In this document: positions 10,691 to 22,851 of the stretch, one piece after another
Layout of the letters: the number at the start of each line of letters is the position of its first letter
Numbering within the stretch: the stretch's first letter is position 1
From: Chamaecyparis obtusa
Lineage: Eukaryota > Streptophyta > Pinopsida > Cupressales > Cupressaceae
NCBI GenBank assembly: GCA_027943335.1
Contig: BSBK01002085.1
Coordinates: forward strand, 788,501-852,500
Direction of reading: 5' to 3'
DNA: 64,000 nt
Notes under the pieces: generated by a model
Told to the model about the DNA's origin: nothing
The model's input: only the letters and a program-made list of their open reading frames with translations
The model's database searches: none
Made by a program: the position numbers and the translations under genes

Positions 10691-11037
10691 TTTGCAGGAA
10701 ACTACATAAGAAGGATAAGAAGGGACATTACAACTTTCTTGCTGAGGTCGATTCTCTTGACGTGGAAATAAATTCCGAGCTTGTCTTTGTTGTTGGCTCT
10801 ACAAAAACAACTGTAGATTTTCGGCTAATTCTTCTTCTCTTTCCAAGACTAGACTCACTCATTTGTACTCTTCAATGCTCTTTCGTGATCTCTAGGCAAG
10901 AGTATTCAACTGACTGATGATATCTTCTTGGTCATCTTGAAACCCTAGATTTGGCTGAAGCACAAGAAAGATGTTTTCAAGAGATAGCACCATTATTCCC
11001 TCATGTTTAAGCGACTAATTTTAAAATGACCATTTGT
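10691..11037 (-). pseudogene. Possible gag remnant of a Tat-like Gypsy element
   Basis: Directly downstream (on the minus strand) of the primer site at 11038-11057, a frame with few stops reads FQDDQEDIISQLNTLA and then basic, Ser-rich sequence. Its position fits the start of gag, but no gag domain is recognisable. The call rests mostly on location. Confidence 0.3.
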
Positions 11038-11057
11038 ATTCCTAGCAAAGTCGCCAA
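11038..11057 (-). other. Tat-like primer-binding site
   Basis: The minus strand reads TTGGCGACTTTGCTAGGAAT. This resembles the TTGGCGACTC... primer sites of plant Tat-type Gypsy elements and the one found here at 40890-40908. It lies next to the proposed LTR edge near 11060. Confidence 0.5.
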
Positions 11058-11059
11058 AA

Positions 11060-13197
11060 TCTATTAGTTAACAGATTGGTCTTTAATAATATTGACTCAA
11101 ACCCTCACAAGACTTCTCTATTAACGAATAGTTGAAAGAGCTTTCAATTAGCTCAATCTCTGAATTGACAAGTACAGCTTCCTGAAATAGATATTCAATG
11201 AATATGTTTTTTTTCTGAATGTAAACAGGGGTATACTCTTAACCCGAGAGTAGGAGAGGCTTCTAATGGATATTCATCACCATGATATACCCACCAATGA
11301 ATAAAAAACTTGTATGAGCATGTATTGTGCTACTTCCCACAACCATGGAAATGAAACACAACAGTAATTTCTAAAACACAATTTGCATATACAATCTCAC
11401 AACCATGAAACCATATATACAACAAATCTACTGAATGAAAATATATCTGTCAAACAATGTGAATATGATAAAAGGTGATGAATAATGACTCTTAGATCAT
11501 CTTATAATTACAAATTTTCCGAAAACACAGTTCCACAAAATCTACAACAAATTGTTCCCATTCACCATTAATTGATTTATTCAACAGCAAAATCACAAAA
11601 ATAACAATGAGCAACAACCATAGTTCGATTTTCGAGTCACACTCAATTGTCAAAGCAAAAGGGGGAAAATATGAACTTAAATTGTCGATCCTTCACAAAA
11701 TGTTCAACAGAGATATATAAAGTCCCTTCCTCTTCTATGACGATTACAATAACAGTCCTTGAAAGTTAACTAAAAAAACTCATGATAGATGTCAATATCA
11801 TAAAATCCTCTTTATCAGCCGTTGCATCGATAGAGGCCCTTTGGCTAGATTTGCACTGCTGAAATGTCATAATGCCACATGTTATCTCTTCATCCTCTGA
11901 GCCTCGCAGTTCTTGCAGTGTTTCGGAGCATCAAGTATTGTCATATGAAGCTTTCAAAATTGGCACCTCAACACCACTGATCTCGACTCTTCTTCTCTTC
12001 GTTAGGCGAGATTTTGCATACCTTACTTCGGAATCCGTCGATGGAGTAGCTATAATGAAAATTTTCCGAAGCACTTCTGACCAACGCAAGCCTCCCATTT
12101 TTGGTATTTCGGGAATTGTACTTTCTCCCTTCGCTTTTCGATGAATGTGTACTGTAAACATCCTTTTCCTGAACAAGGACTTTCACAAAGGTAATAAGTC
12201 TTTTCATTGGTCACCGATCGGGAATCTACTGCATTAACCTCTTCTTCCATCTTTCAATCCGCCTATGACTTGACATGGCGTGGGTCCCAACATCTCTTTG
12301 GAGTTTCGAGAATTATAGAAATTAGGGTTCCATTTCTGCCATCTTTCGATCCGCCTATGACTTGACACGGCGTTGGTCCTAGCATCTCTTCGGAGTTTCA
12401 GGAATTAAACCACCAGACTTCCATTTCTTCCATCTCCTGACCTGCCTATGACTTGACATAGTGTGGGTCCTAGCATCTCTTCAGATTTTCGGGAATTATA
12501 CCACCAAGCTTCCATTTCCACCATCTTTAGCACTTTGAACATCAATTTTCCACAATGAAACGCTTTGATATTTCTTCTTCTATTTAAACTTCAACTTTTG
12601 CCATTGGTGTAATAATTTCAGATGGAACTTAGAACTTCAAACCTCAACTAACCGAAAGACTTGACCGAACAAGAGTACCCACTTTACTGACATCCCAACT
12701 ACATCCAAATCCTGAATATCCGACCACACATAAATCCTGAATATTTGATGGACAGCCAAATCTTGAAAATATCAACACTTAGGGACTTAAACATAAAGAA
12801 AAATCTTTAACTAGGCTTAAAATAAACTCTATGCCAATTTTAAACACGAGAACTAAAATATGACAACAAAGTGTTGCGAAAGGGTTACGGTTCTCAAATC
12901 CCATGAGAGGTTGACAAGTGTCAACCCAAGAGTGGATGAAGGAACTTCGGGGTCTGAGAAAGAGATATGCAATAAAGGCACTTTTGTCTAAAATCTCGAA
13001 GGGCATGTGGGGGAATGGGAAAAAAAATTTAAAATTCTTTTAAGGAGACAAGATTGTATGCGCATTTAATGAAAACTTGTGTCATGTGGTCGGGGATTGA
13101 GATTGATGGGACAAGGTTTGACTTTGGTTTCCTAATCTATATGCTTACAAATGTGCACATATTTAATGAAGTTTTAGGCTTAATGAAAAAGGTGATT
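11060..13197 (-). repeat. Proposed long LTR of an old Tat-like Gypsy, part 1
   Basis: The minus-strand LTR would end near 11060 beside the primer site and start at 27293 (TGTAGACACC). It is split by the composite element at 13198-26727, whose TGATT duplication (13193-13197 and 26728-26732) lies within it. Joined length would be about 2.7 kb. No coding potential is visible in the short antisense ORFs here. The region includes a 91-bp tandem repeat (12247-12520). The assignment is inferred from the termini and the primer site, not from a second LTR copy. Confidence 0.45.
12247..12520. repeat. Tandem repeat, three copies of a unit of about 91 bp
   Basis: CCATCTTTCAATCCGCCTATGA-like starts occur at 12247, 12339 and 12430, with a fourth partial start at 12521. 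Each unit contains GCCTATGACTTGACA followed by GGGTCC-type sequence and CATCTCTTCGGAGTTTC. The copies have diverged by several substitutions each. Confidence 0.88.
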
Positions 13198-14629
13198 TGT
13201 AATGTCCCCATTTTGAGCGAGCTTTGGACTTAGTGGATTTAGCCTATCATTAGGTCCTTGTGGGCTAATCTTGGTGATTAGAGGACCTTGATGTGGGTTT
13301 TGGCCTGTTTTGGGGGACTTACTATTTATAGTAAGTCAACAGTTGGTTCCGATGAGCTCAGATGAATTAGAGGAATTAAATGATACTCTTAGTTTTTATT
13401 TTCGACTTCCGGTTTGGGCTCCAAGATTCTTGGAGGGAGCGTCAATTTTTAGAAAGTCATTCCATCAGGTTCATTCATCATCTTTCATCATCAGGATCAC
13501 TCTTGTGCTGTCAGATTCTGATTTTGATGCTTCCTCGGTCATTTTCGCAAGATGGGTGAATTATGATTATTATTTAATTAAATCGGCTAAGGTTGCCATT
13601 TTTATTGGGAATCTATTTTGGGCATCTTAGTGTTATAGCTCGTTGGAACCAGCTTGAGAAGTTTTAAATCTTTAGCTCATAAAACAGGGAACCTATGTGT
13701 CAGAATAACATTATTTTAATGAAAGGGTCGTTTTCAACATTAAAGTGAAGGGAAATATAATAGTTTATTATATTTCAAATATGCAACCATAAAGAAAGTG
13801 GCTTTTAAGTGAAAAGTGCAATTGAGAAGCTATAGAAAAATATTATATATACAGTCTTATCAAAATTCGAACCTCATTCATGACTTGAGTATTTTTTTAT
13901 TAAGTCTTGGAAGTGGAGAAGTTGGGCTAGGGTTTGAGGACTGATTCCTCTCTTCTGCAATTTGAATCATCAGTTGTTGGTGGTGAATTTTGCTATTCAA
14001 TTCTAGAAATTCAATTCTGATTCTGTGGATGCAAATTTGGTGCTATTGTATACCAGATTTGTTGAGTATTGAGCATCTATAATTTATATTGTGTTATCCA
14101 ACTGCAGGTTTGATTTTATTCTTGTTACTATCAGTTATACGGAAGGCTGTTGTATCTTTCTTGCTACAAAATACATTTGGAGGCCACAAACTTTCACCTG
14201 GAAGCTGCGAATTTATTTAGAGAAGCTGCATTTTTTCTTTCGCAGCCTGCGACTTCTTCTTGGAAGGCTGCGCTGGAAATTGAGAGACTGTTGGGGCTAC
14301 GTTTGGAGGAATTTGTTGATTGTTATTTGTTGGTGCCAAATCCCATAGGCTGTGTTTCCTTCTACAACAGTCCTGTTAAGAATATAAGGTGTTGTTTCCT
14401 TATTTTCATGCAATAATTTAAAATGTTAGTTAAGCATGTAATGGATTTGATTCATGAATAATTGAACCACAAGTATTTGTTGTTGTTTAATTGAAAAAAT
14501 TTGAGAAGAATCATTGAATTTCATATTTGTTGTTCATAAAGTTCTATATATTTTGAAAGCAATTTAAAAGTGCAATTTAATTTGAGAAAAGAGCTAGTTT
14601 GTAAATGAGAGCCAGCTGGGCTCATCACA
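13198..14629 (+). repeat. Composite element, LTR A
   Basis: Starts TGTAATGTCC and ends CTCATCACA. A TATA-like TATATATAC is near 13849. It is followed by a slightly decayed primer site (GAGGTATCAGAGC). It contains an open 106-codon frame at 13310-13630 that is also open in LTR B. Confidence 0.92.
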
Positions 14630-16289
14630 GAGGTATCAGAGCTTTGATCTTGCCAGCCTGGAGGTTATGAGGGCTTAGCTATGGCAGACAGGTTTGTGCC
14701 TGGTATGCATTATGTCCGCAGGGGTAGAGCTTCACCTCCACCAGAGGGTAGTAAACATGGAAAGCATTTGAATAGCATGGTTAATCTCAAGAAGCAAACA
14801 AATGCCATGATGGAAAATATTGAAAAACATAGACAAAATCAAGAAAGGATGAGTGCTTTGCTTTCAAATCCGTCAACCATAGACAATGTGGCAAGGTATA
14901 TGGTTTCCATTTTTAAAAGGTCTTCCTCATAGAGAAAACAGGAAGAGAACTGGGAGGATTGTACAGGTGTAGCTTCCGCAGGCAACAACCATCAAGTAGT
15001 GGAGCCTTTCCTCAATGAGGCAGTTACTAGTACCTATACGTGTGGTGTTGGAGGCTCTTTCCAGGAGCATGTGGTTATGACAGACTTGCTTGAGGACAGC
15101 TGCATTGAGTCTCAGCATTTCCATGTGACAAGAGCTCGTGATCATGAGAATGTTGATGACATGATAGCCACCATTGATGGCAGCCCTACATCAACTAGTA
15201 GTAATGAAATTACTAACAATATAGGTTCTGATTTTTATGACAGCAGTCCTATGTTTGAACCTATTGATGTCGTTGATGACAGGGCAAGTGTAGAGGGTGT
15301 TGTGGATATCACTATGGATTTTGACTCACATGATGAGTGTTACTTTTTAGGATTGCATGCTAAATGCGAGTTCTTCTAATTCTGATTTCTATGACAGCAG
15401 TGAGTCACGTTGGCAGCAGCATGTGATATCAGAGGTTTTACAGGTTGGTGATATTGGCATTGATAATGTGGACACTACTGATATTATCTATGAGGATGAT
15501 TCATACTGCAGTGAGTCTGGTATATCATATTAGATATTGGATGATGACTCAGAGTGGTTATTGGATGATGATAGGTCCCAGGATCATAGTTTACAAGGAC
15601 TTATTGCACATAGTGAGGATTCTCAGAGACATGAGTCCATTCAGGTAGAGCAGATTTCACATCATATCTCTCACAATTCATAGTTTTTTAGCTCAGATCA
15701 GCAAATGGGATTAGTCCACTTTGTGAACAATCCCTTATTTGATGTGGATGTCGTTATGACTTATGACAATCCGTTGTTTGAGCTCAGTGATGATCCCTTT
15801 CAGGAATTGTACGATGATGATGATGTTGGGGATCCTATTAGTACGCTTGGTTATCAGGAAGACTTTACAGGAGGCCAGTCAGGCCTAGCTGAGCAGTTTA
15901 CAGGGGTGTACACAGTGAGGAGTGCTTACAGTTTTACATTTGATCGTCACGTGCAGAATATCTACCAGTTGCAGAGTTCTTCAGTGCATCCATTTGATGA
16001 CTGGTATGATGGTTTAGTTGGCATGAAGACTGGGAGCAAATCCAGTTTGTTGGTTGACTTACTCTCGGTTGAGTTTCTCCCACGTGGCGATCCTGTTCAC
16101 CATCTACAGTTTGGGTGTTGACTGCAGTTTCTCAGATGCTGATGTTTGTACGGTTGATGCTGATGATTTCTTCACAGGAGCATAGTGATGATAGGGACAT
16201 TATCCATGACCATCCTTGGGATCTAGGTGGACTTATGTGTTTTGTTTTCTGAGATTGCTTGGGGACAAGCAACTTCAGGGAGGGAGGAC
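14630..16289 (+). pseudogene. Composite element, internal copy 1, with unrecognised acidic ORF
   Basis: ATG 14681 opens a frame that can be followed to 16121 (about 480 codons). It is broken by a TAG at 14930-14932, a small indel near 15345 and stops near 15532 and 15681. The N-terminus is basic (YVRRGRASPPPEGSKHGK) and is followed by a helical, Gln/Met-rich stretch. The rest is strongly acidic with repeated elements such as SDFYDSSPMFEP, SDFYDSSES and NPLFDVDVVMTYDNPLFE. I see no CCHC knuckle, DSG/DTG, RT or integrase motif, so I do not assign a function. The second copy at 17773-25128 preserves the same frame in parts where this one is broken. The polypurine tract is at 16278-16289. Confidence 0.6.
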
Positions 16290-17721
16290 TGTAATGTCCC
16301 CATTTTGAGCGAGCATTGGAGTTAGTGGATTTCGCCTATCATTAGGTCCTTGTTGGCTAATTCTGGTGATTAGAGGACCTTGATGTGGGTTTTGGCCTGT
16401 TTTGGGGGACTTACTATTTATAGTAAGTCAACAGTTAGTTCCGATGAGCTCAGATGAATTAGAGGAATTAAATGATGCTCTTAGTTTTAATTTTCGGCTT
16501 CCGATTTGGGCTCCAAGATTCTTGGAGGGAGCGTCTATTTTTAGAAAGTCATTCCGTCAGGTTCATTCATCATCTTTCATCATCAAGATCACTCTTGTGC
16601 TGTCAGATTTTGATTCTGATGCTTCCTTAGTCGTTTTCGCAAGATGGGTGAATTATGATTATTATTTAATTAAATCGGCTAAGGTTGTCATTTTTATTGG
16701 GAATCTACTTTGGGCATCTTAGTGTTATAACTCATTGGAACCGGCTTGAGAAGTTTTAAATCTTTAGCTCGTAAAACAGGGACCCTATATGTCAGAATAG
16801 CGTTATTTTAATGAAAGGGTCATTTTTAGCATTAAAGTGAAGGGAAATCTAATAGTTCATTATATTTCAAATGTGCAACCATAAAGCAAGTGGCTTTTAA
16901 GTGAAAAGTGTCATTGAGAAGCTATGGAAAAATATTATATATACAGCCATATGAGAATTCGAACCTCATTCATGACTTGAGCATTTTTATATGAAGTTTT
17001 GGAAGTGGAGAAGTTTGGCTAGGGTTTGAGGACTGATTCCTCTCTTCTGCAATTTGAATCATCAGTTGTTGGTGGTGAATATTGCTATTCAATTCTAGAA
17101 ATTCAATTCTGATTCTGTGGATGCAAATTTGGTGCTGTTGTATACCAGATTTGTTGAGTATTGAGCATCTATAATTTATACTGTGTTATCCATTTGCTGG
17201 GTCGATTTTATTCTTGTGACTATCAGTTATACGGAAGGCTGTTGTATCTTTCCTGCTACAAAATACATTTGGAGGCCACGAACTTTCACTTGGAGGAAGC
17301 GAATTTATTTAGAGAAGCTGCATTTTTATTTTGGCAAACTGCGACTTCTTCCTGGAAGGCTGCGTTGGAAATTGAGAGACTGTTGGTGCTACGTTTGGAG
17401 GACTTTGTTGGTTGTTATTTGCTGGTGCCAAATACCATAGGCTGTGTTTCCTTCTATAGTAGTCCTGTTTAGAATATAATGTGTTGTTTCCTTATTTTCA
17501 TGCAATAATTTAAAATGCTGGTTAAGCATGTAATGGATTTGATTCATGAATAATTGAACCACAAGTATTTGTTGTTGTTTAATTCGAAAAATCTGAAAAG
17601 AATCATTGAATTTCATATTTGTTGTTCATAAAGTTCTATATATTCTAAAAGCAATTTAAAAGTGCAATTTAATTTGAGAAAAGAGCTAGTTTGTAAAAGA
17701 GAGCCAACAGGGCTCATCACA
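16290..17721 (+). repeat. Composite element, LTR B (shared middle LTR)
   Basis: Starts TGTAATGTCC directly after the polypurine tract and ends CTCATCACA before a well-preserved primer site (TGGTATCAGA, from 17723). It serves as 3' LTR of copy 1 and 5' LTR of copy 2. Confidence 0.93.
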
Positions 17722-17805
17722 GTGGTATCAGACCTTTGATCTTACTAGCCTGGAGGCTATGAGGGCTTAGCTATGGCAGACAAGTTTGTGCCTGGTATGC
17801 ATTAT

Positions 17806-18652
17806 TGTAAGGAAACTCAGGTGCGGAAACGGCTTCCTACGCTAATCTCTATAGGAGAGTATTGTGCAAATTCTTATAAATCCTTACAATTTCAGATTCG
17901 TTAACTACTTTAACAAAGATATTGCAACCACATACCTTGCATACAGAAAAATAGAGAATGACACAATGATATACCCTGGGGAAAACCTTTTGGTAAAAAA
18001 CCCCAGCACTCCAAAACCTGCACAATGTATTATATTCAATACAAAGATTACAATACACTTGCAATGCAAGTTCTTTCAGGAAATGAGAGACAAAGCCAAC
18101 AAGACTTAAATTTTTGTTATATCTCTCCCATAGGAGCAGCATCATATATATAGACTCCTCTGGACCCAAAAATAGGCACAACCACCAAGACCCATGCACA
18201 AAGCCACATGTACACAGTTGTTACATGCAATCCCAAGAATAGGCGTCTATCCCTAGAATAGACTATGACAGCTTGTCATAGAATCCGCCAAAAATAATGG
18301 TCACAAGAGAAGTGTAAGAGAATCTGTCATACCAACCTATTTTTGGCATATTCTCTTACACACACCAACCACTTCTTCTTGGGCGCCCAAATAGGCCCAA
18401 GTCATAAGATGCTCTTACACCTGTCATAGCACATTCCTTAAATAGTTCTTACGCATCATAGGAATCTGTCATGACCGTTTCAGTCATGATCTCCTTACGC
18501 ACAAGATGCCGACACATCAAGGGGAGTGACACATCAACATGCCAACTAGACATGTACACTCACACTTAATTACATTATTTGCAAAAAATACATTTACAAA
18601 ACAAATAATAAGAATAGGAATTATCCAAGGTTGAGACACCTTATTCCTAACA
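17806..18652 (-). repeat. Copia-2 3' LTR
   Basis: The + strand reads TGTAAGGAAACTC ... TTCCTAACA. On the minus strand a TATA box lies within CTATATATATG near 18150. It is nearly identical to 22852-23698. Confidence 0.95.
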
Positions 18653-18704
18653 TTCTCCCACTTGTCGAACACCTTGTAAGAGCAACAGGAACATAACAGG
18701 AACT

Positions 18705-19455
18705 TTAACCGCTATAGGCCAAAAGACCCATAGACTCCGAACACCATCTGAACTTCTTAGTGCCCACTGGTTTCGTTAATGCATCTGCAACATTCTTCAC
18801 AGTATCTACCTTCTCCAAATTTACCTTTCCATCTTCCACCATATCTCTCACAAAGTGAAACTGCACATCAATGTGCTTCATTCTGGCATGGAAAGTTGGA
18901 TTCTTTGCAAGGCAAATAGCGCTCTGACTGTCACACCAAATAGTAATCTGTTCTGCATCAACACCAACATCAGAACACAATCTTCTAAGCCAAATGGCTT
19001 CTTTACAAGCATGAGTAGCAGCCATGTACTCAGCTTCTGTAGTGGACAAAGCAACCACAGGTTGTCGCTTACTCATCCAACTGATGGCACCACCAAACAT
19101 AGTGAACACAAGCACTGGTGGATCTCCTACTGTCAATATCACCTGCCCAATCTGAATCCACAAACCCACGAATACAAACTGAATGCGGAGATCCAGAAGA
19201 GTTACCATGATAACATATGGAGTAATCTGATGTACCCCTCAAATATCTGAATACTCGCTTAACTGCATCCCAATGTACCCGTCCAGGATTAGCCATAAAC
19301 CGACTCAGGACTCCCACTGCTTGGGCAATGTCTGGTCTAGTACAGACCATAGCGTACATAAGACTGCCAATTGCACTAGCATAAGGTACTCTACTCATGT
19401 CCTCCACCTCACTAGGAGATTTTGGACAATCATCTACAGATAACTTTGTTCCCAC
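18705..19455 (-). pseudogene. Copia-2 RT C-terminus and RNase H
   Basis: Two overlapping frames carry this part. 19455-19069 has the RT tail (CTRPDIAQAVGVLSRFM) and the start of RNase H (GFVDSDWAGDID). 19208-18705 has KRQPVVALSTTEAEYMA, the CDSQSAICLAKNP block and the terminal ADALTKP block. A frameshift near 19440 separates this from the upstream RT and another near 19110 lies within RNase H. Catalytic acidic residues appear kept, so the lesions look recent. Confidence 0.88.
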
Positions 19456-19948
19456 AGAAATAGGAACACAGTGGTCTACAATCTGCCATGCTGAACCTGT
19501 CCAACACAGACTTCACATACTTACTCTGACTCAACCAAAGTTTTTTGTTAGACCTGTCTCTACTGATTTCCATACCCAAGATGTACCTAGCTGCCCCAAG
19601 ATCTTTCATCTCAAACTGTGCTGACAACTGAGATTTAAAATCAGAAATCATACCCTTACCCTTCCCAAACAGCAACATATCATCAACATATAATGCAACA
19701 ATAAGAAGGCAATCATTTTCAACTCTGAAATAAACACAATGATCTGATTTTGATCTTACAAATCCAATTGACAACACAAAGGCATCAAACTTAAGGTACC
19801 ACATCCTAGGAGATTGCTTCAAACCATATAGAGATTTCTTTAATCTGCAAACTAAGGATTCTTTACCTTTAACAATGTAGTGCTCAGGCTGTGACATATA
19901 AATCTCTTCCTCCAAATCACCATGAAGGAAAGCTGTCTTCACATCCAT
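19430..19948 (-). pseudogene. Copia-2 reverse transcriptase, central part
   Basis: The frame is directly continuous with the upstream integrase/RT ORF through a TAG at 19949-19951. It carries MDVKTAFLHGDLEEEIYM, LYGLKQSPRMWY and the polymerase site ALYVDDMLLFG, all intact. The frame is lost near 19440. Confidence 0.9.
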
Positions 19949-21655
19949 CTATTCTATCTCTAAATCATATGATGCAGCAAGAGATAACAGAAATCTAATA
20001 GATGTCAACTTTGCAACAGGAGAGAATATTTCACCATAATCTATTCCCTCTACCTGTGAATACCCCTTTGCAACCAATCTAGCTTTATACCTTTCAACAC
20101 TGCCATCTGCACAGAATTTTTTCTTGAACACCCATTTACAGCTAACAGATTTTCTCCCTTTAGGCAAAGGTACAAGGTCCCAAGTTTTGTTTTTCTCCAA
20201 TGAAGCCATCTCATCATCCATAGCCTCAATCCAAGAACCTGCATCTTCCATGCCCAAAGCCTCTTTCATAGATCTAGGCTCATCAGTGTTAGTAATCAAA
20301 GCAAAGGCACAACTGGAATCTAACATAGAATAACCAAACCTTTTTGGTTGCTTTCTTTCTCTCGTGGATCTTCTTAAGGGCTGCGGTTGAGGTTGTTCTT
20401 CCTCTTCTTCCGAACTATCAAAGCTGCTAGAGCTCTCCTCATCATTAGACCCAACATGGTCTCTCTGTTCAGTCTTCTCAGGGGTAGGAGGCAACTGAAC
20501 AACATCTTTTTCCTTTTCTTTTTCATCTGGTTGTAGCACAATAGGAGAAGATGTTAGCTCTCTGAAAATAACATTTCTACTATACAAAACCTTACTAGTC
20601 ACGGGATCCCAAAGCTTGTATCTTTTCACACCAGCACTGTATCCGATGAAAATACATTTAACAGCTTTGTTTTCCAACCTAGATCTTTTCTCCTTTGGAA
20701 CATGTGCATAAGCTTCACAACCAAAAACACGAAGATGTCTAATTGAAGGCTTCTTACCAGACCACACCTCCATGGGTGTCTTACCAACAAGGGCTGATGT
20801 AGGAGATCTGTTAACTAGATAGCAAGCAGTGGCCACAGCTTCGGCCCAAAACCTTTGTTCTAAACCAGCTCCACTAAGCATACTCCTAGCCTTCTCCATC
20901 AGTGTTCTGTTCATTCTCTCTACAACTCCATTTTGCTGTGGGGTATAAGGAGTTGTCTTATGCCTCTCGATACCTTGTTCTTTACAGAACTGTTCAAACT
21001 CTACTGAGCAAAACTCACCACCATTGTCAATTCTCACACACTTAATCTTCTTACTAGTCTGATTCTCTACAAGAGCTTTAAATTCCTTGAACCGACTAAA
21101 GACTTGTATCTTACTTTTAAGGAAATAAATCCACGTCCTTCTACTGTAATCATCTATGAAAGATACAAAAAATACAGACTTGGAGATTGAAGGAACTTTT
21201 ACAGGACCAAATACATCAGAATGAATAAGATCCAAAACATCAGAAGATTTGTGAGAACTAGAGTAAAACTGAACACGATTTTGTTTACCATAGAGACAGT
21301 GTTCACAGAAGTCGAACTCGAGATTGCAATCATTTAACCCCTCAACGAGATTTTTATTTTTCAGGGTTCTGAGACCCTTTTCACCAATGTGGTCAAATCT
21401 CATATGCCACAACATTGTCTTTTCTGCAGGAAGCTTACCTTCCAAAGTATTTGCACTACCTTCGGAACCAATAGCCACAGACTTCTTCACTGCTTGTTCA
21501 GATGGTGAGGATGAAGAACTATTACATAGAGGAATACATGCATCTAGCTGAAATAAGGTACCTCTCATAGTACCCCTTGCAAGCACTATCGATCCTCTCA
21601 TCATCTTGCATCCTTCTTTCGAAAAAACAACTTGCACACCTACATCATTCAGCAT
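19949..21655 (-). pseudogene. Copia-2 integrase and RT N-terminus (568-codon open frame)
   Basis: The longest intact retroelement frame in the window. The HHCC zinc finger uses H84, H89, C117 and C120. The integrase core has all catalytic residues: D147 (HSDVFGP), D210 (RIDNGGEF) and E246 (PQQNGVVERMN), with normal D-35-E spacing. An acidic Ser/Glu-rich linker (about 400-435) leads to the RT start (TWDLVPLPKGRKSVSCKWVF). It is joined in frame to gag-protease through a TGA at about 21674 and to the rest of RT through a TAG at 19949. Confidence 0.93.
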
Positions 21656-21673
21656 ACTTACAGATAACAGGTT

Positions 21674-22732
21674 TCATGCCAAACCCGGAATGTGCATAAC
21701 TCCGTTGATTCCCTTTACTCGTCCATCAAGAAATTTGATAGTGACCCTTCCGCGTCCAACTATCTTTAGGTGAGAATCATCACCCAAGTACACCTTTCCA
21801 CCATCGAACTCTTCATATTTTGAGAACCAGTTTCGATGAGAGGTCATGTGAAAAGATGCACCCGAGTCAACCAACCACACATCATCAGATGCATAGGCTG
21901 CCAAAGCTGCGATGAATGCATCGCCATCTTCTTGAGATCTTTCTGAAGCTGAATCTGAGCCTTTCTTCTTCTTCTTCGGCTCTTTGCAGTCTTTACGGAA
22001 GTGCCCAGATTTATCACAGTTCCAACATTTTGCCTTGGACTTATTGGAAGTCTTTGACTTCCCATGGGATTTGGATCTACCCTTATTGTCAGACTTATTG
22101 TCATTTTTCTTCCCTCTTTCAGTGGATCTCCCACGAACAGCAAGGGCTTCTTTTTCCAAAACGGAAGCCTTTCTCCGCATCTCCTCTGATAGCAGTGAAG
22201 ACACCACATCATCCATTTTGAAGGTGACTAAAGTGCTTCCGAGAGCCATCACAAGATGGTCCCATGAATCCGGTAAAGAACACAAAAGTGTGTAGCAACG
22301 ATCCTCCTCCTCTAACTTGACACCAGCTGATGTCAATTGTGCAGCCAGCAGATTAAATGCATTTAAATGATCCGTTAAGGATCCACCTTCCTCCATTCGC
22401 AGAGAGTACAACTTCTTCCTCAGGAACAACTTGTTCACCAGAGATTTGGCCTGATACACGGCCACAAGTCTTTCCCACAAACTATTTGCGGTTTTCTCAT
22501 CTAGAACATTCAGAAGCACTGCATCGGTTAAACAGAGTCTTATGAGACCCTTAGCTTTACGGTCTTTGATATCCCAATCTGCTTGAGCTATAGTTGCTGG
22601 TCTTGTAGCAGTTGAAGTCGCTTCCCATAGGTCACGATCTTCCAACATGTCTTCCATCTTGAGTTTCTACAACTCGAAATTAGTGTCATTAAATTTCTCC
22701 ACCTCCATTCTTCCATATGATGAACTTGCCAT
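21674..22732 (-). pseudogene. Copia-2 gag and protease
   Basis: The natural start is probably ATG 22732, shortly after the primer site. The typical Copia start FNDTNFEL is followed by a TAG at 22667-22669, where family members have Trp. From Met 22657 the frame is open for 327 codons: a gag core, a basic Lys/Ser-rich region, a CCHC knuckle CWNCDKSGHFRKDC at residues 211-224, and the aspartic protease site WLVDSGASFHMTS (DSG at 264-266). The frame ends in a TGA inside the protease. Confidence 0.92.
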
Positions 22733-22838
22733 CTCAATCTGCAAATAAGATTCAGAATGCTCTGCACAAAAACTCCCACTCAACTTGAGATTAGCTCAAA
22801 AAACCCTACCCAACAACTAGGATCAAAAGTTGATCAAA

Positions 22839-22849
22839 CTATGATACCA
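22839..22849 (-). other. Copia-2 primer-binding site
   Basis: The minus strand reads TGGTATCATAG, two bases after the 5' LTR end. It is a tRNA-Met type site that fixes the minus orientation. Confidence 0.85.
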
Positions 22850-22851
22850 CT

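Noticed and set aside
11872..12250. Overlapping ORFs on both strands
   Set aside because: Lie inside the proposed LTR and none has a domain or a second conserved copy.
17849..18199. 116-codon minus-strand ORF, also at 22895-23245
   Set aside because: Repeated only because it lies in both Copia-2 LTRs. The LTRs are too similar for conservation to be informative.
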